This document shows positions 35,329 to 44,057 of a stretch of DNA of 61,187 bases, in pieces. The notes beneath the pieces were generated by a model that had not been told where the DNA came from, did no database searches, and was given only the letters and a program-made list of their open reading frames with translations. The DNA is from CAZFHZ01 sp964519015 (GTDB taxonomy: Bacteria; Blakebacterota; Blakebacteria; Blakebacterales; CAYUVJ01). The position numbers were made by a program, and so were the translations under genes. Position 1 is the stretch's first letter, and every line of letters begins with the position of its first letter. The stretch covers positions 1-61,187 of the forward strand of contig CAZFHZ010000008.1 of the NCBI GenBank assembly GCA_964519015.1. Reading direction: 5' to 3'.

Positions 35329-35640
35329 GTGTTCGTGATCGGCAACCTGTTCATATCGCTCGGCCGGCTCCTGCAGACCGTCACCCAGGTCTATCTGATC
35401 GTGGTGGTGGTGGGAGCGGTGCTCACCTGGGTGCCGGTGGATCCCTATAATCCGCTGGTGCGCTTTCTCAACCGCCTGACGCTCCCGGTCTACGAGAAAC
35501 TGCGACGCTGGTTGCCTCGCCCGCTATGGGAGAACTCCCTCCACGTCGATTTCACACCCTGGGCCGTCTTCCTGCTCCTCTGGTTCCTCAGCAGCTTCCT
35601 TTTCCAGAGCTTCATCGATCTCGGCTATCGTCTGAAGTGA
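35329..35640 (+). CDS. YggT family integral membrane protein
   Basis: The GTG at 35329 follows GGAGGGATC and encodes 103 residues. There are two hydrophobic helices: about 15-35 (VYLIVVVVGAVLTWVPVD) and 75-95 (WAVFLLLWFLSSFLF). Between them lies the conserved LTLPVYEKLRRWLP segment, with VDFTPWAVFLLL after it. YggT proteins are found next to division and growth genes in many bacteria. The neighbour encodes a DivIVA-domain protein 34 bp downstream, in line with that pattern. Confidence 0.9.
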   Translation: MFVIGNLFISLGRLLQTVTQVYLIVVVVGAVLTWVPVDPYNPLVRFLNRLTLPVYEKLRRWLPRPLWENSLHVDFTPWAVFLLLWFLSSFLFQSFIDLGYRLK

Positions 35641-35674
35641 GCGGCCCCACGGGGGCGGCAAGGAGGTCCGTACC

Positions 35675-36349
35675 GTGCGCATCACCCCCATCGATATCCG
35701 GAAGCAGGAGTTCCGCCGGACCATTCGCGGCCTGGACGCCGACGAGGTCGAGACCTTCCTGGCCATGGTCGCCGACGAGATGGAGCACCTGATCGGGGAA
35801 GCCCAGCAGGCCCGATCGGAGACGACGTCCCTGAAAGAGCGCCTCTCCGAGTACCAGCAGATGGAAGCGACCATGCGAGAGACCCTGGTGACCGTCCAGC
35901 GGGTGGCCGAGGAGAAGCGGGATGCGGCCCGGCGCGAGGCGGAGATGATCCTGAAGGAGGCTGAGGTCCGGGCCAGCCAGTGGATCGAGGAGGCCCACCG
36001 CTCCATCCGCGAGGTGAAACGGGAACTGGCCAAACTGAGGGGGATGCGCGACTCCTACGTGGCCCGCCTGCGCATGCTCATCCAGGCCCAGCTCGACATG
36101 CTCAAGATGGTCGAGTCCGAGGTACTGACACCCGACGAGACCCTCGACCTGTTCGTGGAACGGCTCACGAAACTGAGTCTTCAGGCGCGTGAGAAGGTGG
36201 CGGTGGCAGGGGAGTCGATCCCACCGGTCGCTTTCGAGGCGGCCCTCGAAGAGGAGGAGGTCGAGGTCGTGGTGGGATCCGGGGAGCAGGGGGAGGACGA
36301 GTCGGAGGAGGAGGCGTCCACCCCGCTCGAGGAAGACCTGGAACGCTGA
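35675..36349 (+). CDS. DivIVA-domain coiled-coil protein
   Basis: The GTG at 35675 follows AAGGAGGT and gives 224 residues. The N-terminus MRITPIDIRKQEFRR with GLDADEVETFLAMV is the membrane-curvature-binding DivIVA motif. Residues 30-150 form a long coiled coil. The C-terminus is highly acidic and disordered. DivIVA-type proteins position polar or division components. Pairing with YggT supports a role in growth or division. Confidence 0.9.
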   Translation: MRITPIDIRKQEFRRTIRGLDADEVETFLAMVADEMEHLIGEAQQARSETTSLKERLSEYQQMEATMRETLVTVQRVAEEKRDAARREAEMILKEAEVRASQWIEEAHRSIREVKRELAKLRGMRDSYVARLRMLIQAQLDMLKMVESEVLTPDETLDLFVERLTKLSLQAREKVAVAGESIPPVAFEAALEEEEVEVVVGSGEQGEDESEEEASTPLEEDLER

Positions 36350-36367
36350 CCAGTGCCGGAGTGGGAG

Positions 36368-37195
36368 ATGAGCAACGAGGGATTGTTCGATCGCATCCAG
36401 GAGGCCTGCTCCGTCCTGCGCACCCGCACCGATGCCAGGCCAGGGGTCGGCATCATCCTGGGTACGGGACTCGGCCAGCTGGCCGAAGCGATCGTCGTGG
36501 AGACTTCTGTGCCCTACGGCGAGATCCCCCACTTCCCGGTCAGCACGGTCGAGAGTCACGAAGGCCGCCTGATCTTCGGCCGACTGGCCGGCCGGCCGGT
36601 CGTGACCATGCAGGGACGGTTCCATCTCTACGAGGGTTATTCCGCGGTCCAGGTGACTTTCCCGGTCCGTGTGATGCGCGAGCTGGGTGTGCACACCCTG
36701 CTGATCAGCAACGCCTGTGGGGGGATGAGTCCCTGGCACCAGCCGGGGGAGCTCATGCTGATCGAGGACCACATCAACCTGCAGGGAGCCAACCCACTCA
36801 TCGGTCCCAACGACGAGCGCCTCGGCCCCCGCTTCCCAGACATGTCAGCACCCTACAGCCCCCGGTTGAAGGAGCTGGCCAGGAAGATCGCCCTCGAGGA
36901 GGGGATCCCGTTGCATCGCGGGGTCTATGCGGCCGTCCCCGGCCCCAACCTGGAGACCCGCGCGGAGTACCGGTTCCTGAGGGGGGTCGGTGCCGATGCG
37001 GTCGGTATGAGCACGGTCCCGGAGGTCATCGTGGCGGTGCACGGGGGGATAGAGGTGCTGGCTGTCTCGGTCATCACCGACCATTGCCTGCCCGACGCCC
37101 TCGAGCCGGTGGAGATCTCCGCCATCCTGGCCGCAGCGGCCCGGGCCGAGCCCCAGCTCACCCGACTGATGACACGGCTGGTAGAAAGCCTTTAA
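36368..37195 (+). CDS. purine nucleoside phosphorylase, trimeric type
   Basis: The ATG at 36368 with GGAG at 36358-36361 is preferred over the GTG at 36353. It gives 275 residues. Motifs: GIILGTGLGQL (phosphate), MQGRFHLYEG, ISNACGGM, AVPGPNLETRAEYR and VGMSTVPEVI. The enzyme cleaves purine nucleosides to base and ribose 1-phosphate. At the base-specificity position it reads SVITDHC, with Asp where human PNP has Asn243. The paralogue at 50546 has Asn. Confidence 0.92.
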   Translation: MSNEGLFDRIQEACSVLRTRTDARPGVGIILGTGLGQLAEAIVVETSVPYGEIPHFPVSTVESHEGRLIFGRLAGRPVVTMQGRFHLYEGYSAVQVTFPVRVMRELGVHTLLISNACGGMSPWHQPGELMLIEDHINLQGANPLIGPNDERLGPRFPDMSAPYSPRLKELARKIALEEGIPLHRGVYAAVPGPNLETRAEYRFLRGVGADAVGMSTVPEVIVAVHGGIEVLAVSVITDHCLPDALEPVEISAILAAAARAEPQLTRLMTRLVESL

Positions 37196-37264
37196 TTGTG
37201 CCGGTCGGGCGCCGGCCCTTCCCGTCCGCCGCACGGACCATCATCGATCCCGAGCTGAGCGACC

Positions 37265-40200
37265 ATGAGCCGATCGCGGAGTGAACAGAACTGTCCCTTC
37301 CATCCCGTCGAGGATGTGAACCACTCCTCGCAGCGTGAGCTCGAGGTGTCGGCGTGGTGGCGGGAGCGGGAGATCTTCCAGCGCACCCTCTCCGAGCGCA
37401 GCGGAGCACCCGATTACGTCTTCTTCGAGGGCCCACCCACCGCGAATGGACTGCCCGGGGTCCACCACGTGCAGAGCCGCACGTTCAAGGACCTGGTCTG
37501 CCGTCTAAAGACCATGGAGGGGTATCGGGTGCTGCGGAAGGCGGGCTGGGATACCCATGGACTGCCCGTCGAGATCGAAGTCGAGAAGCAGCTCGGCATC
37601 ACCCACAAGGCCGAGATCGAAGCGTACGGGGTCGGGCCCTTCAATGCGGCCTGCCGGGAATCGGTCCGGACCTACGAGGAGGACTGGCGGCGGTTGACCG
37701 AGCGGATCGGCTTCTGGCTCGATCTCGATGATCCCTACTTCACCTTCCGCAACGAGTACATCGAATCGGTCTGGTGGATCCTCTCCCGTTTCTTCGAGAA
37801 AGGCCTCATCTACGAGGGGCACCGGATCCTCCCCTACTGCCCCCGCTGCGGCACCCCTTTGTCCAGTCACGAGGTCTCCATGGGCTACCGGGACGCCGAG
37901 GACCCGGCGGTCTACGTCCGCTTCCCGGTGACCGACCCGGGTCCGGCGGCCGGACTGCTACCGCGGCTGCCCGAAGAGATGTCGCGCAGCCTGCTGGTCT
38001 GGACCACCACCCCCTGGACGCTCATCAGCAACACCTTCTCGGTGGTGAACGCCGATCTGGAGTACACCGAGATCGAACTGGATGTCCCTTCTCCTTCTCT
38101 GCACTCCGCGCTCGATACCCTCTACGGCGAGGAGTGGCATCGCCGCGCTTTCGCGACGGCCGCCCCGGCGCGGGGACGGGAACGGTTCATCCTGGCCCGC
38201 AGTCGTGCCCTGGCGCTCTTCGGTGACGACAGGGCCGAGGAGTGGCGTGAGGGGGTTGTCGAGTGCGCCCGTTTCCGCGGCTCCCAGCTGGTGGGTCTGG
38301 GCTACCGCCGCCCCTTCCCCTTCGTCGAGATGGACTCCGAGCGCACCCACCGGGTTTACGCCGACGCGTATGTGACCGACGAGGAGGGTACCGGGATCGT
38401 CCACTCCGCGCCCGGTTTCGGGGAGGACGACTACGTCACCGGGCAGCGCGAGGGGATGCCGGTTGTCCGGCCGGTGGACGAGGAGGGCCTGTTCACGGCC
38501 GAGGTTACTCCCTGGGCGGGCGTATTCGTGAAGGAGGCGGACGCCGGGATCATCGAGGACCTGGCGCGTCGGGGACTGCTGCTGAGGGCGGAGACCGTGA
38601 CCCATACCTACCCCTTCTGCTGGCGCTGCGACTCCCCCCTCCTCTATATGGCGCGCCCCTCCTGGTACATCCGGACCACGGCCATCAAGGACTGCCTGCT
38701 GGCCGCCAACCGGGAGGTGAACTGGATCCCCGCCGAGGTGGGGACCGGTCGCATGGGGGAATGGCTCGAGAACAACCAGGATTGGGCACTCTCACGCGAC
38801 CGTTACTGGGGCACGCCGCTGCCGATCTGGCGCTGCGACCACACCGAGTGTGGCCGGCTGGAGTGCATCGGCGCGGTCTCCGAGCTGCGCGATCGAGTCG
38901 GGGAAGCTATGGGGGATGACCTCGACCTGCATAAACCCTTCGTGGACGGGTTGAGCTGGCCCTGTCCCGCCTGCGGTGAGGGGACGATGCGGCGCACCCC
39001 GGAAGTCATCGACTGCTGGTTCGACTCGGGATCGATGCCCTACGCCCAGTGGCACTACCCGTTCGAGAACCGGGAACGCTTCGAGAACCAGTTCCCGGCC
39101 GACTTCATCAGCGAGGGGATCGACCAGACCCGGGGATGGTTCTACAGCCTGCTCGTCATCGGGGCTTTCCTCTTCGAACGGGCCGCCTTCAAGAACGTGC
39201 TGGTAACCGAGCTGGTGCTCGACAAGACCGGCCAGAAAATGTCGAAGAGCCGGGGGAACACGGTCGATCCGTGGAAGCTCATCGAATCGTGGGGGGCCGA
39301 CCCGCTGCGCTGGTACCTGATCACCAACAGCCCGCCTTGGGCGGTGACCAAGTTCGACGAGGAGAGCGTGGCGGAAACCAGTCGCAGATTCTTCGGCACG
39401 CTCCACAACATCCACGCCTTCCTGGTCCTTTACGCCACGGTCGACGGGTTCCATCCCGACCGCGAGCCGACGGTGCCCCACCGGGAACGACCCGTGCTCG
39501 ACCGGTGGCTGCTCTCCCGTCTCAACGCCACCACCCGGAGCGTCCGGACCTCACTCGGCCGGTTTGACATCACCAAGGCGGCGCGCGCCCTCCAGGAGTT
39601 CGTCATCGAGGACCTCTCGAACTGGTATGTGCGGCGTTCCCGCCGGCGTTTCTGGAAGGGGGAGAAGGGTCGGGAGAAGACGAGCGCCTATCTCACCCTC
39701 CATGAGGCGCTGGTCACCGTCGCCGGCCTGCTCGCCCCCTTCGTCCCGTTCACCGCCGAGGAGCTCTGGCGCAACCTGCAGGGCTGGCGGGAGGGGGCTC
39801 CCGAGAGCGTCCACCTGAGCAGTTACCCGGCCGGGGACCCGACCCAGGTCGACGAAGGACTCGAGCGGCGCATGGATTTCATCCGTGAGCTGGTCACCCT
39901 GGGCCGCGCGGCGCGTAACCGGGTGGGGATCAAGGTGCGCCAGCCGCTCTCCCGTCTGATCGTGACCGCTCCCCGGCCCTGGCAGCGCGAGGCGCTCGAG
40001 GAACTGGGCGAGCTGGCTCGGGAAGAACTCAACGTAAAGGCACTGGAACCGGCGGACGGTCCGGCCGACTTCCTGGAAGTGGCTGCCACGCCCATCTTCT
40101 CCCGGCTCGGGCCGCGCCTGGGCCGTCGGATCAACCTGGTGGCCGCCGCCGTGAAGGCCCTCGGACAGGACGCCCTGCGCGCCTTCGGCCGGGGGGAGAC

Positions 40201-40603
40201 GGTGACGATCCTGCTCGACGGGGAGTCCTTCTCCCTCGCCCCGGAGGATGTTACTCTGGGTGAGTCGGAACCGGAGGGATGGGCCGTCGAGCGGGGGGGC
40301 GACCTGGTGGTCGCCGTGGACTGCCGGCTCGATGAGGGATTGGTCCGCGAAGGGCTGGCCCGGGAGTTCACCAGCCGGGTCCAGGCGTTGCGCCGGCAGT
40401 TGGACTACGCGGTCACCGACCGTGTCCGGATCGGTTACGAGGCTTCGGCCGACCTCCGGGAAGCGATCGAGACCCACCGGCAGCAGGTGGCCGATGAGAC
40501 CCTCGCGGTGTTTCTCCAGGAAGGCTTGTTGGACCCGGCGGACCGTTGTGAGGAATGGGACGTGGAGGGGGAACGGATCCGGATCAGCATCCTCCGGGCG
40601 TAA
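37265..40603 (+). CDS. ileS: isoleucyl-tRNA synthetase
   Basis: This 1112-residue class I synthetase charges tRNA-Ile. The HIGH-type motif is in PTANGLPGVHHVQS near residues 57-70 and KMSKSRGN starts near 658. A large editing insert lies between them, with CPRCGTPLSSHEV, TTTPWTLISNT and GTGIVHSAPGFGEDDY. WCPACGE-like Cys pairs suggest zinc binding. The length and the GxHH variant resemble the longer type-2 group that tends to resist mupirocin, but that is an inference. It lies 69 bp after the phosphorylase gene. Confidence 0.96.
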   Translation: MSRSRSEQNCPFHPVEDVNHSSQRELEVSAWWREREIFQRTLSERSGAPDYVFFEGPPTANGLPGVHHVQSRTFKDLVCRLKTMEGYRVLRKAGWDTHGLPVEIEVEKQLGITHKAEIEAYGVGPFNAACRESVRTYEEDWRRLTERIGFWLDLDDPYFTFRNEYIESVWWILSRFFEKGLIYEGHRILPYCPRCGTPLSSHEVSMGYRDAEDPAVYVRFPVTDPGPAAGLLPRLPEEMSRSLLVWTTTPWTLISNTFSVVNADLEYTEIELDVPSPSLHSALDTLYGEEWHRRAFATAAPARGRERFILARSRALALFGDDRAEEWREGVVECARFRGSQLVGLGYRRPFPFVEMDSERTHRVYADAYVTDEEGTGIVHSAPGFGEDDYVTGQREGMPVVRPVDEEGLFTAEVTPWAGVFVKEADAGIIEDLARRGLLLRAETVTHTYPFCWRCDSPLLYMARPSWYIRTTAIKDCLLAANREVNWIPAEVGTGRMGEWLENNQDWALSRDRYWGTPLPIWRCDHTECGRLECIGAVSELRDRVGEAMGDDLDLHKPFVDGLSWPCPACGEGTMRRTPEVIDCWFDSGSMPYAQWHYPFENRERFENQFPADFISEGIDQTRGWFYSLLVIGAFLFERAAFKNVLVTELVLDKTGQKMSKSRGNTVDPWKLIESWGADPLRWYLITNSPPWAVTKFDEESVAETSRRFFGTLHNIHAFLVLYATVDGFHPDREPTVPHRERPVLDRWLLSRLNATTRSVRTSLGRFDITKAARALQEFVIEDLSNWYVRRSRRRFWKGEKGREKTSAYLTLHEALVTVAGLLAPFVPFTAEELWRNLQGWREGAPESVHLSSYPAGDPTQVDEGLERRMDFIRELVTLGRAARNRVGIKVRQPLSRLIVTAPRPWQREALEELGELAREELNVKALEPADGPADFLEVAATPIFSRLGPRLGRRINLVAAAVKALGQDALRAFGRGETVTILLDGESFSLAPEDVTLGESEPEGWAVERGGDLVVAVDCRLDEGLVREGLAREFTSRVQALRRQLDYAVTDRVRIGYEASADLREAIETHRQQVADETLAVFLQEGLLDPADRCEEWDVEGERIRISILRA

Positions 40604-40637
40604 GCGGACACGGAAGCGAAGCGCAGAGGGGATGGAG

Positions 40638-41039
40638 ATGGCCAAGAGCTATTCCGACGACAAACTCAAGATGTTCCGGGAACTCCTGGAGGAAAAACGG
40701 GAGAAGCTCCTGAAGGAACTGGAGTACCTGGAAGGGTCCTCTCTCAAGTCCACCATCACCGACGCGACCGGCGACATCTCCTCCTATTCCTTCCATATGG
40801 CCGACCAGGGGACCGATGCCATGGAAAGGGAGAAAGCCTTCCTCTTCGCCTCCCGGGAGGGACGCTTCCTCTACCACCTGAACGAGGCGCTGCTGCGGAT
40901 CGACCAGGGGAGTTACGGCGTGTGTGAGGAGTGTGGCCGGCTCATCTCCGAGGAGCGCCTGATGGCCGTACCGCACGCCCGGCTCTGCATCGAGTGCAAG
41001 TCACGGGACGACGCCCGCAAGTCGGAGCAGACCGGCTGA
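40638..41039 (+). CDS. DksA/TraR family zinc-finger protein
   Basis: The ATG at 40638 has GAGGGG 6 nt upstream; the in-frame ATG at 40632 has none. The 133-residue product has a coiled-coil N-terminal part (LKMFRELLEEKREKLLKE) and a four-Cys zinc finger, CEECGRLI and LCIECK. This is the DksA/TraR layout; such proteins bind RNA polymerase. This version commonly sits between ileS and lspA in related genomes. The stop overlaps the lspA start as TGATG. Confidence 0.9.
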   Translation: MAKSYSDDKLKMFRELLEEKREKLLKELEYLEGSSLKSTITDATGDISSYSFHMADQGTDAMEREKAFLFASREGRFLYHLNEALLRIDQGSYGVCEECGRLISEERLMAVPHARLCIECKSRDDARKSEQTG

Positions 41040-41536
41040 TGTGGGCGTTCGGCCTGGCCGCCCTGATCGTGGCCGTGGACCAGGCGACCAAACTGCTAAT
41101 CCAGGTGAACATGGTCCCGGGACAGAGCATCCCGGTGGTCGGCTGGCTGTTCCGCCTCACCTACATCCATAATCCCTCGGCCGCCTTCGGACTCGCCTTC
41201 GGTACGATCAACTTCTATATCCTCTTCGGGGTGGTGGCTTCGGTCGTGGTGAGCTGGTACCTGCTCCGTCTTCCCCGTCGGGAGTACTGGCCGCGGATCG
41301 CCCTGGCCCTGATCCTGGCCGGTGCAGTCGGCAACCTGGTCGACCGGATCCGGCTGGGTGAGGTGATCGACTTCATCCAGGTCGGGCTCTCCGAAAGGAT
41401 CGTCTGGCCGATCTTCAACGTGGCCGACATGGGTGTCTCAACCGGGGTCACCCTGCTCCTTCTCTACTTCATCGTCGTGGGGGAGGCGCAGCCGACCGCG
41501 ACCGGTTCGGACGGCCACGGGGATGGCGGAGCCTGA
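41039..41536 (+). CDS. lspA: lipoprotein signal peptidase (signal peptidase II)
   Basis: The ATG at 41039 overlaps the previous stop. The 165-residue membrane protein has four hydrophobic helices. Conserved LspA blocks are VDQATK, YIHNPSAAFGL, GNLVDRIRLGEVIDFI and FNVADMGVS, which hold the catalytic Asp pair. It cleaves prolipoprotein signals ahead of the modified Cys and serves the many lipoproteins in this window. Confidence 0.95.
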   Translation: MWAFGLAALIVAVDQATKLLIQVNMVPGQSIPVVGWLFRLTYIHNPSAAFGLAFGTINFYILFGVVASVVVSWYLLRLPRREYWPRIALALILAGAVGNLVDRIRLGEVIDFIQVGLSERIVWPIFNVADMGVSTGVTLLLLYFIVVGEAQPTATGSDGHGDGGA

Positions 41537-42710
41537 CCCGGCCGGCGGCCTCGAGCGCCGCACCCTCACCGTCTCCAACGAGCCCGGGAAGCCCGCCACA
41601 CCCCTGATCGGCCGGGAACGGCTCGACCACTACCTGGGCCGCCAGTGGACGGACCTCACCCGTTCCCGCGTCGAGGCACTGATCCGGGAAGGGCGGGTGG
41701 AGGTCGATGGTCGCCGGCCCAAGCCGAGCCAGGCTGTCCACCCGGGGCAGACGATCGAGGTCCTCCTGCCGCCGCTCGTCGAACCCACCGCCCGGCCCGA
41801 GCCGATCCCGCTCGATATCGTCTTCGAGGACGCCGACCTGGTCGTGGTGGACAAACCGGCCGGCCTGGTGGTCCATCCGGCACCCGGTCATCCGGGGGGC
41901 ACCCTGGTCAACGCCCTGCTCCACCACTGCGGGGACCTCTCCGGGATCGGCGGGGTGCTCCGTCCCGGTATCGTCCACCGGCTCGACCGGGACACCTCCG
42001 GACTGATGGTGGTGGCCAAGTCACAGCGCGCCCACCTGGCGCTGGCCGAGGCCCTCCGCGCCCGTGCGGTGGAACGCGTTTATCTGGCCGTGGTCTGGGG
42101 CCTCCCCGAATCGGCCGAAGGGGAGATAGCGACCTGGATCGGGCGGAGCCGGCGCGACCGGAAACGAATGGCCGCATTTCTGCCCCGCCGACCCGCCCTC
42201 CAGCGACGCTGGGGACGTCCGGGGGAGGAGGAATGGATGCGGGCTGTCCGGGCCGAACTGGAGCGGGACGCACCTCTGCTCGAAGCCGCCGGAGGGGATG
42301 AGGACAGCGATCCGGGGGCGGAACCGGAGCGGAAGCTCCCGCCCGGCATCCCTCCCGATGCGCGCCCCGCCAATACCCGCTACCGGGTCCGGGAGCGCTA
42401 CCCACTGGCCAGCCTCCTCGAGTGCACGCTCGGCACCGGCCGGACGCATCAAGTCCGCGTCCATCTGGCCCACCTGGGGCATCCGGTGGTCGGGGACGGA
42501 GTATACGGGGGACGGGAGAGCGCCTTGAAGGGTATGGCGCTGGCCGCCCGGAAAGACGCCGAGCGGGCGCTGGCCCTCATCGACCGGCAAGCCCTCCATG
42601 CCTGGCGATTGACCTTCACCCACCCGGTGACCGGCCGATCCCTCCAGTTCACCTCACCACTACCGGCCGATCTGGCCCGGTTGATCGACTCCCTGGCCGG
42701 TCGTGGCTGA
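41523..42710 (+). CDS. rluD: RluD/RluA-type 23S rRNA pseudouridine synthase with an insertion
   Basis: The ATG at 41523 overlaps lspA by 14 bp and gives 395 residues. An S4 RNA-binding domain spans about 30-85 (RLDHYLGRQ, GRVEVDGRRPKPS). The catalytic domain has RPGIVHRLDRDTSGLM with the essential Asp, and LGTGRTHQVRVHLAHLGHPVVGD. Between RKRMA (near 213) and NTRYRVRERY (near 283) lies a Pro- and acid-rich insertion of about 60 residues, where most family members have about ten. Likely sites are U1911/1915/1917 by analogy with RluD. Confidence 0.9.
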   Translation: MAEPDPAGGLERRTLTVSNEPGKPATPLIGRERLDHYLGRQWTDLTRSRVEALIREGRVEVDGRRPKPSQAVHPGQTIEVLLPPLVEPTARPEPIPLDIVFEDADLVVVDKPAGLVVHPAPGHPGGTLVNALLHHCGDLSGIGGVLRPGIVHRLDRDTSGLMVVAKSQRAHLALAEALRARAVERVYLAVVWGLPESAEGEIATWIGRSRRDRKRMAAFLPRRPALQRRWGRPGEEEWMRAVRAELERDAPLLEAAGGDEDSDPGAEPERKLPPGIPPDARPANTRYRVRERYPLASLLECTLGTGRTHQVRVHLAHLGHPVVGDGVYGGRESALKGMALAARKDAERALALIDRQALHAWRLTFTHPVTGRSLQFTSPLPADLARLIDSLAGRG

Positions 42711-42737
42711 GCGCTGACCGCAGGAGAGGCACCCAGC

Positions 42738-44030
42738 TCAGGGGGCCGACCAGCCGAAGAGCAGTCCACCCAGTGGCATCACCGGGATCAGGCCTTCCGA
42801 CCAGAGCAGGCCCTGCGGGGTAGGTCGGGCGCCGGCCACCAGGAGCCGGGTCCCGACGAAGGCCGCCTGGAGGGCACGCTCCTGGAAGGGGAGGGGGATG
42901 AAGAACTGTCCCCGCCCGACCCGGCTGAAGGCGGCCAGCCCGAACGCTCCCTCCTGGACGGCCGGCACGGCCAGCACTTTCTCACGCGGCCACCAGATCA
43001 GGGGACTGCCCTGGCCGGTGCTCACCCCGTGGCGCCGCACGTCGTTGGAATCGGTCACCGCCGCGAGGAACCCGGAGCCCGCCGTCAGGAGCGCCGGATC
43101 GAGACGGTAGAGGACCGGGAAGTCCCCCGTCCCGGGGGTGGGATAGCGGACCAGGAAGAGATCCTCCCCGTCGGTGGCGATGGCCACTCCGAGATGATTC
43201 CCGTTCCAGGGGAGATACGTTATCCGCTGCCAGGAACCCCCCGTCACCGCCACCCGCCGGATATCGGTGGCCGTCACTCCCCAGAGGTGGGTACCCAGCC
43301 GGCAGAAAGCGTCGGGGAAGGGGCTGGCGGTGGTCACCGTTCCGCTCCGTCCCCCGAGAGGCAGTTCGACCCGCCAGACCATCCCTCCCTCCCGGATCAG
43401 CAACTCCTCGTCGTCGGCGGCCAGCGGCCCTTCGGGGAGAGAGAGGAGGAGCAGACCGGTGGCCGGCAGACGGACCACCCGAATCCACGTTCGGGATGGG
43501 TCGGCGTCCCCGTCGAGCCGGATGCGGACGGTCCGGTCGGTCCCCACCAGCGCCTTGCCGGTCGCAGGGGAGAGCCAGGCCCCCCGCCACCACTGGTCGT
43601 AATCCCCCCCGGCCGCCGCCCCTTCGGTGCTCAGGGACACCCACGCCGAGGCGGCCACCGACCATCCTTCCAGGGCGATGTCGGAGGCGGGGGTGTGGAC
43701 TACCAGTTCCAGCACCGCCCCCTCCTGCAGGGCGGTCCAGGCGAGGGGTGCGAGGGTGAAGCGCAGGGTGGCCGGCGCCCCACCGTCACCGCTGTCGGGC
43801 ACGCTCACCGCCACTTCCTGGGCGACCAGGCCGGAGGGAGAGAGCGCCTTGATCCGGAGGGGGGTGTCCGGGTCCTCCCGTGGTTCGAGGATCCCGCAGG
43901 CGGCCAGGAGTGTGATCGCTGCCGCGGCGGTCAGCCGAAGAGGGAGAGACCGGAAGAAGAAGGACCGCTCCGGTCGGAGGAACGACCGGAACGGCCCTTT
44001 TCCCTGCTCTTCTGTGGAGGTCCGAGTCAT
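42738..44030 (-). CDS. hypothetical lipoprotein, beta-rich
   Basis: The 430-residue protein has an Arg-rich start then a lipobox (TLLAAC, Cys near 45). The rest is predicted beta-rich, with blocks such as LIREGGMVWRVELPLGG and GTHLWGVTATDIRRVA, and looks like a propeller or sandwich. I do not recognise the family. It is 27 bp downstream of the BNR protein on the same strand and is probably cotranscribed. Confidence 0.65.
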   Translation of the reverse strand: MTRTSTEEQGKGPFRSFLRPERSFFFRSLPLRLTAAAAITLLAACGILEPREDPDTPLRIKALSPSGLVAQEVAVSVPDSGDGGAPATLRFTLAPLAWTALQEGAVLELVVHTPASDIALEGWSVAASAWVSLSTEGAAAGGDYDQWWRGAWLSPATGKALVGTDRTVRIRLDGDADPSRTWIRVVRLPATGLLLLSLPEGPLAADDEELLIREGGMVWRVELPLGGRSGTVTTASPFPDAFCRLGTHLWGVTATDIRRVAVTGGSWQRITYLPWNGNHLGVAIATDGEDLFLVRYPTPGTGDFPVLYRLDPALLTAGSGFLAAVTDSNDVRRHGVSTGQGSPLIWWPREKVLAVPAVQEGAFGLAAFSRVGRGQFFIPLPFQERALQAAFVGTRLLVAGARPTPQGLLWSEGLIPVMPLGGLLFGWSAP

Positions 44031-44057
44031 CGGACCCCCATGATAACCGATACTGCG

